A program made the translations under genes and the position numbers. This document shows, in pieces, positions 20,173-20,183 of a DNA stretch of 20,183 bases. Source of the stretch: Plantago elongata (taxonomy: Eukaryota; Streptophyta; Magnoliopsida; Lamiales; Plantaginaceae); contig JAYMSP010003330.1 in assembly GCA_036897095.1 (NCBI GenBank), positions 1 to 20,183 of the forward strand, given 5' to 3'. The stretch's first letter is position 1, and the number at the start of each line of letters is the position of its first letter. Below the pieces are notes generated by a model. It worked only from the letters and a program-made list of their open reading frames with translations, was not told the origin of the DNA and made no database searches.

Positions 20173-20183
20173 ACCCCCACCCC
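20137..20183. repeat. C homopolymer at the window edge (C36, then CA-rich)
   Basis: Thirty-six C in a row (20137-20172), then A, five C, A and four C. It abuts the LINE's 5' end, so it would be a G-run at the start of the element's RNA. It may be a real 5' extension, but a homopolymer this long at a sequence edge is often a sequencing or assembly artefact. Confidence 0.85.

Noticed and set aside
20137-20183. C-run as a functional G-quadruplex or i-motif
   Set aside because: It could form one, but it is at the sequence edge and an artefact is at least as likely.

Overview
This window looks like nuclear DNA of a flowering plant, most likely a eudicot. It holds an intron-rich host gene whose protein resembles plant GPI1/PIG-Q, a decayed FAR1/FRS-type fragment, two kinds of plant MITE, and L1-type LINEs of the plant form (ORF1 with DUF4283 and a CCHC knuckle; ORF2 with endonuclease, reverse transcriptase, zf-RVT and RNase H). 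An asterid is a weak guess from the look of the repeats only.

Layout. Bases 1-936 hold the remains of a FAR1/FRS (MULE-transposase-derived) gene on the + strand, with recognisable introns and several breaks. Bases 937-1301 are the spacer, promoter and 5' leader of the next gene. Bases 1302-8973 (+) hold the one intact host gene: a nine-exon GPI1/PIG-Q homologue whose exons join into 713 uninterrupted codons. Its 2.7 kb fifth intron holds a Stowaway-like MITE with a hAT-like MITE nested inside it (the hAT copy has a perfect 8-bp target duplication), and a 5'-truncated LINE whose A-tail ends 94 bases before exon 6.

Bases 8974-10511 are AT-rich flank with two short tandem duplications. From 10512 to at least 20136 (-) lies a very long L1-type LINE. 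It reads from right to left: 5' leader, ORF1, ORF2 joined to ORF1 by an ATGA overlap, then an unusually long 3' region of about 2.4 kb ending in a small hairpin and an A-rich tail. Both ORFs carry a few breaks, but nearly every catalytic motif is still readable. The window ends in a run of 36 C, which may be an assembly artefact.

The host gene and the LINE are transcribed toward each other. Nothing indicates that they work together. I found no tRNA or rRNA gene, CRISPR array or LTR element. The parts I consider least explained are the LINE's RGG-box ORF1, its long ORF-bearing 3' region, and the tail-adjacent hairpins shared by the two unrelated LINE copies.
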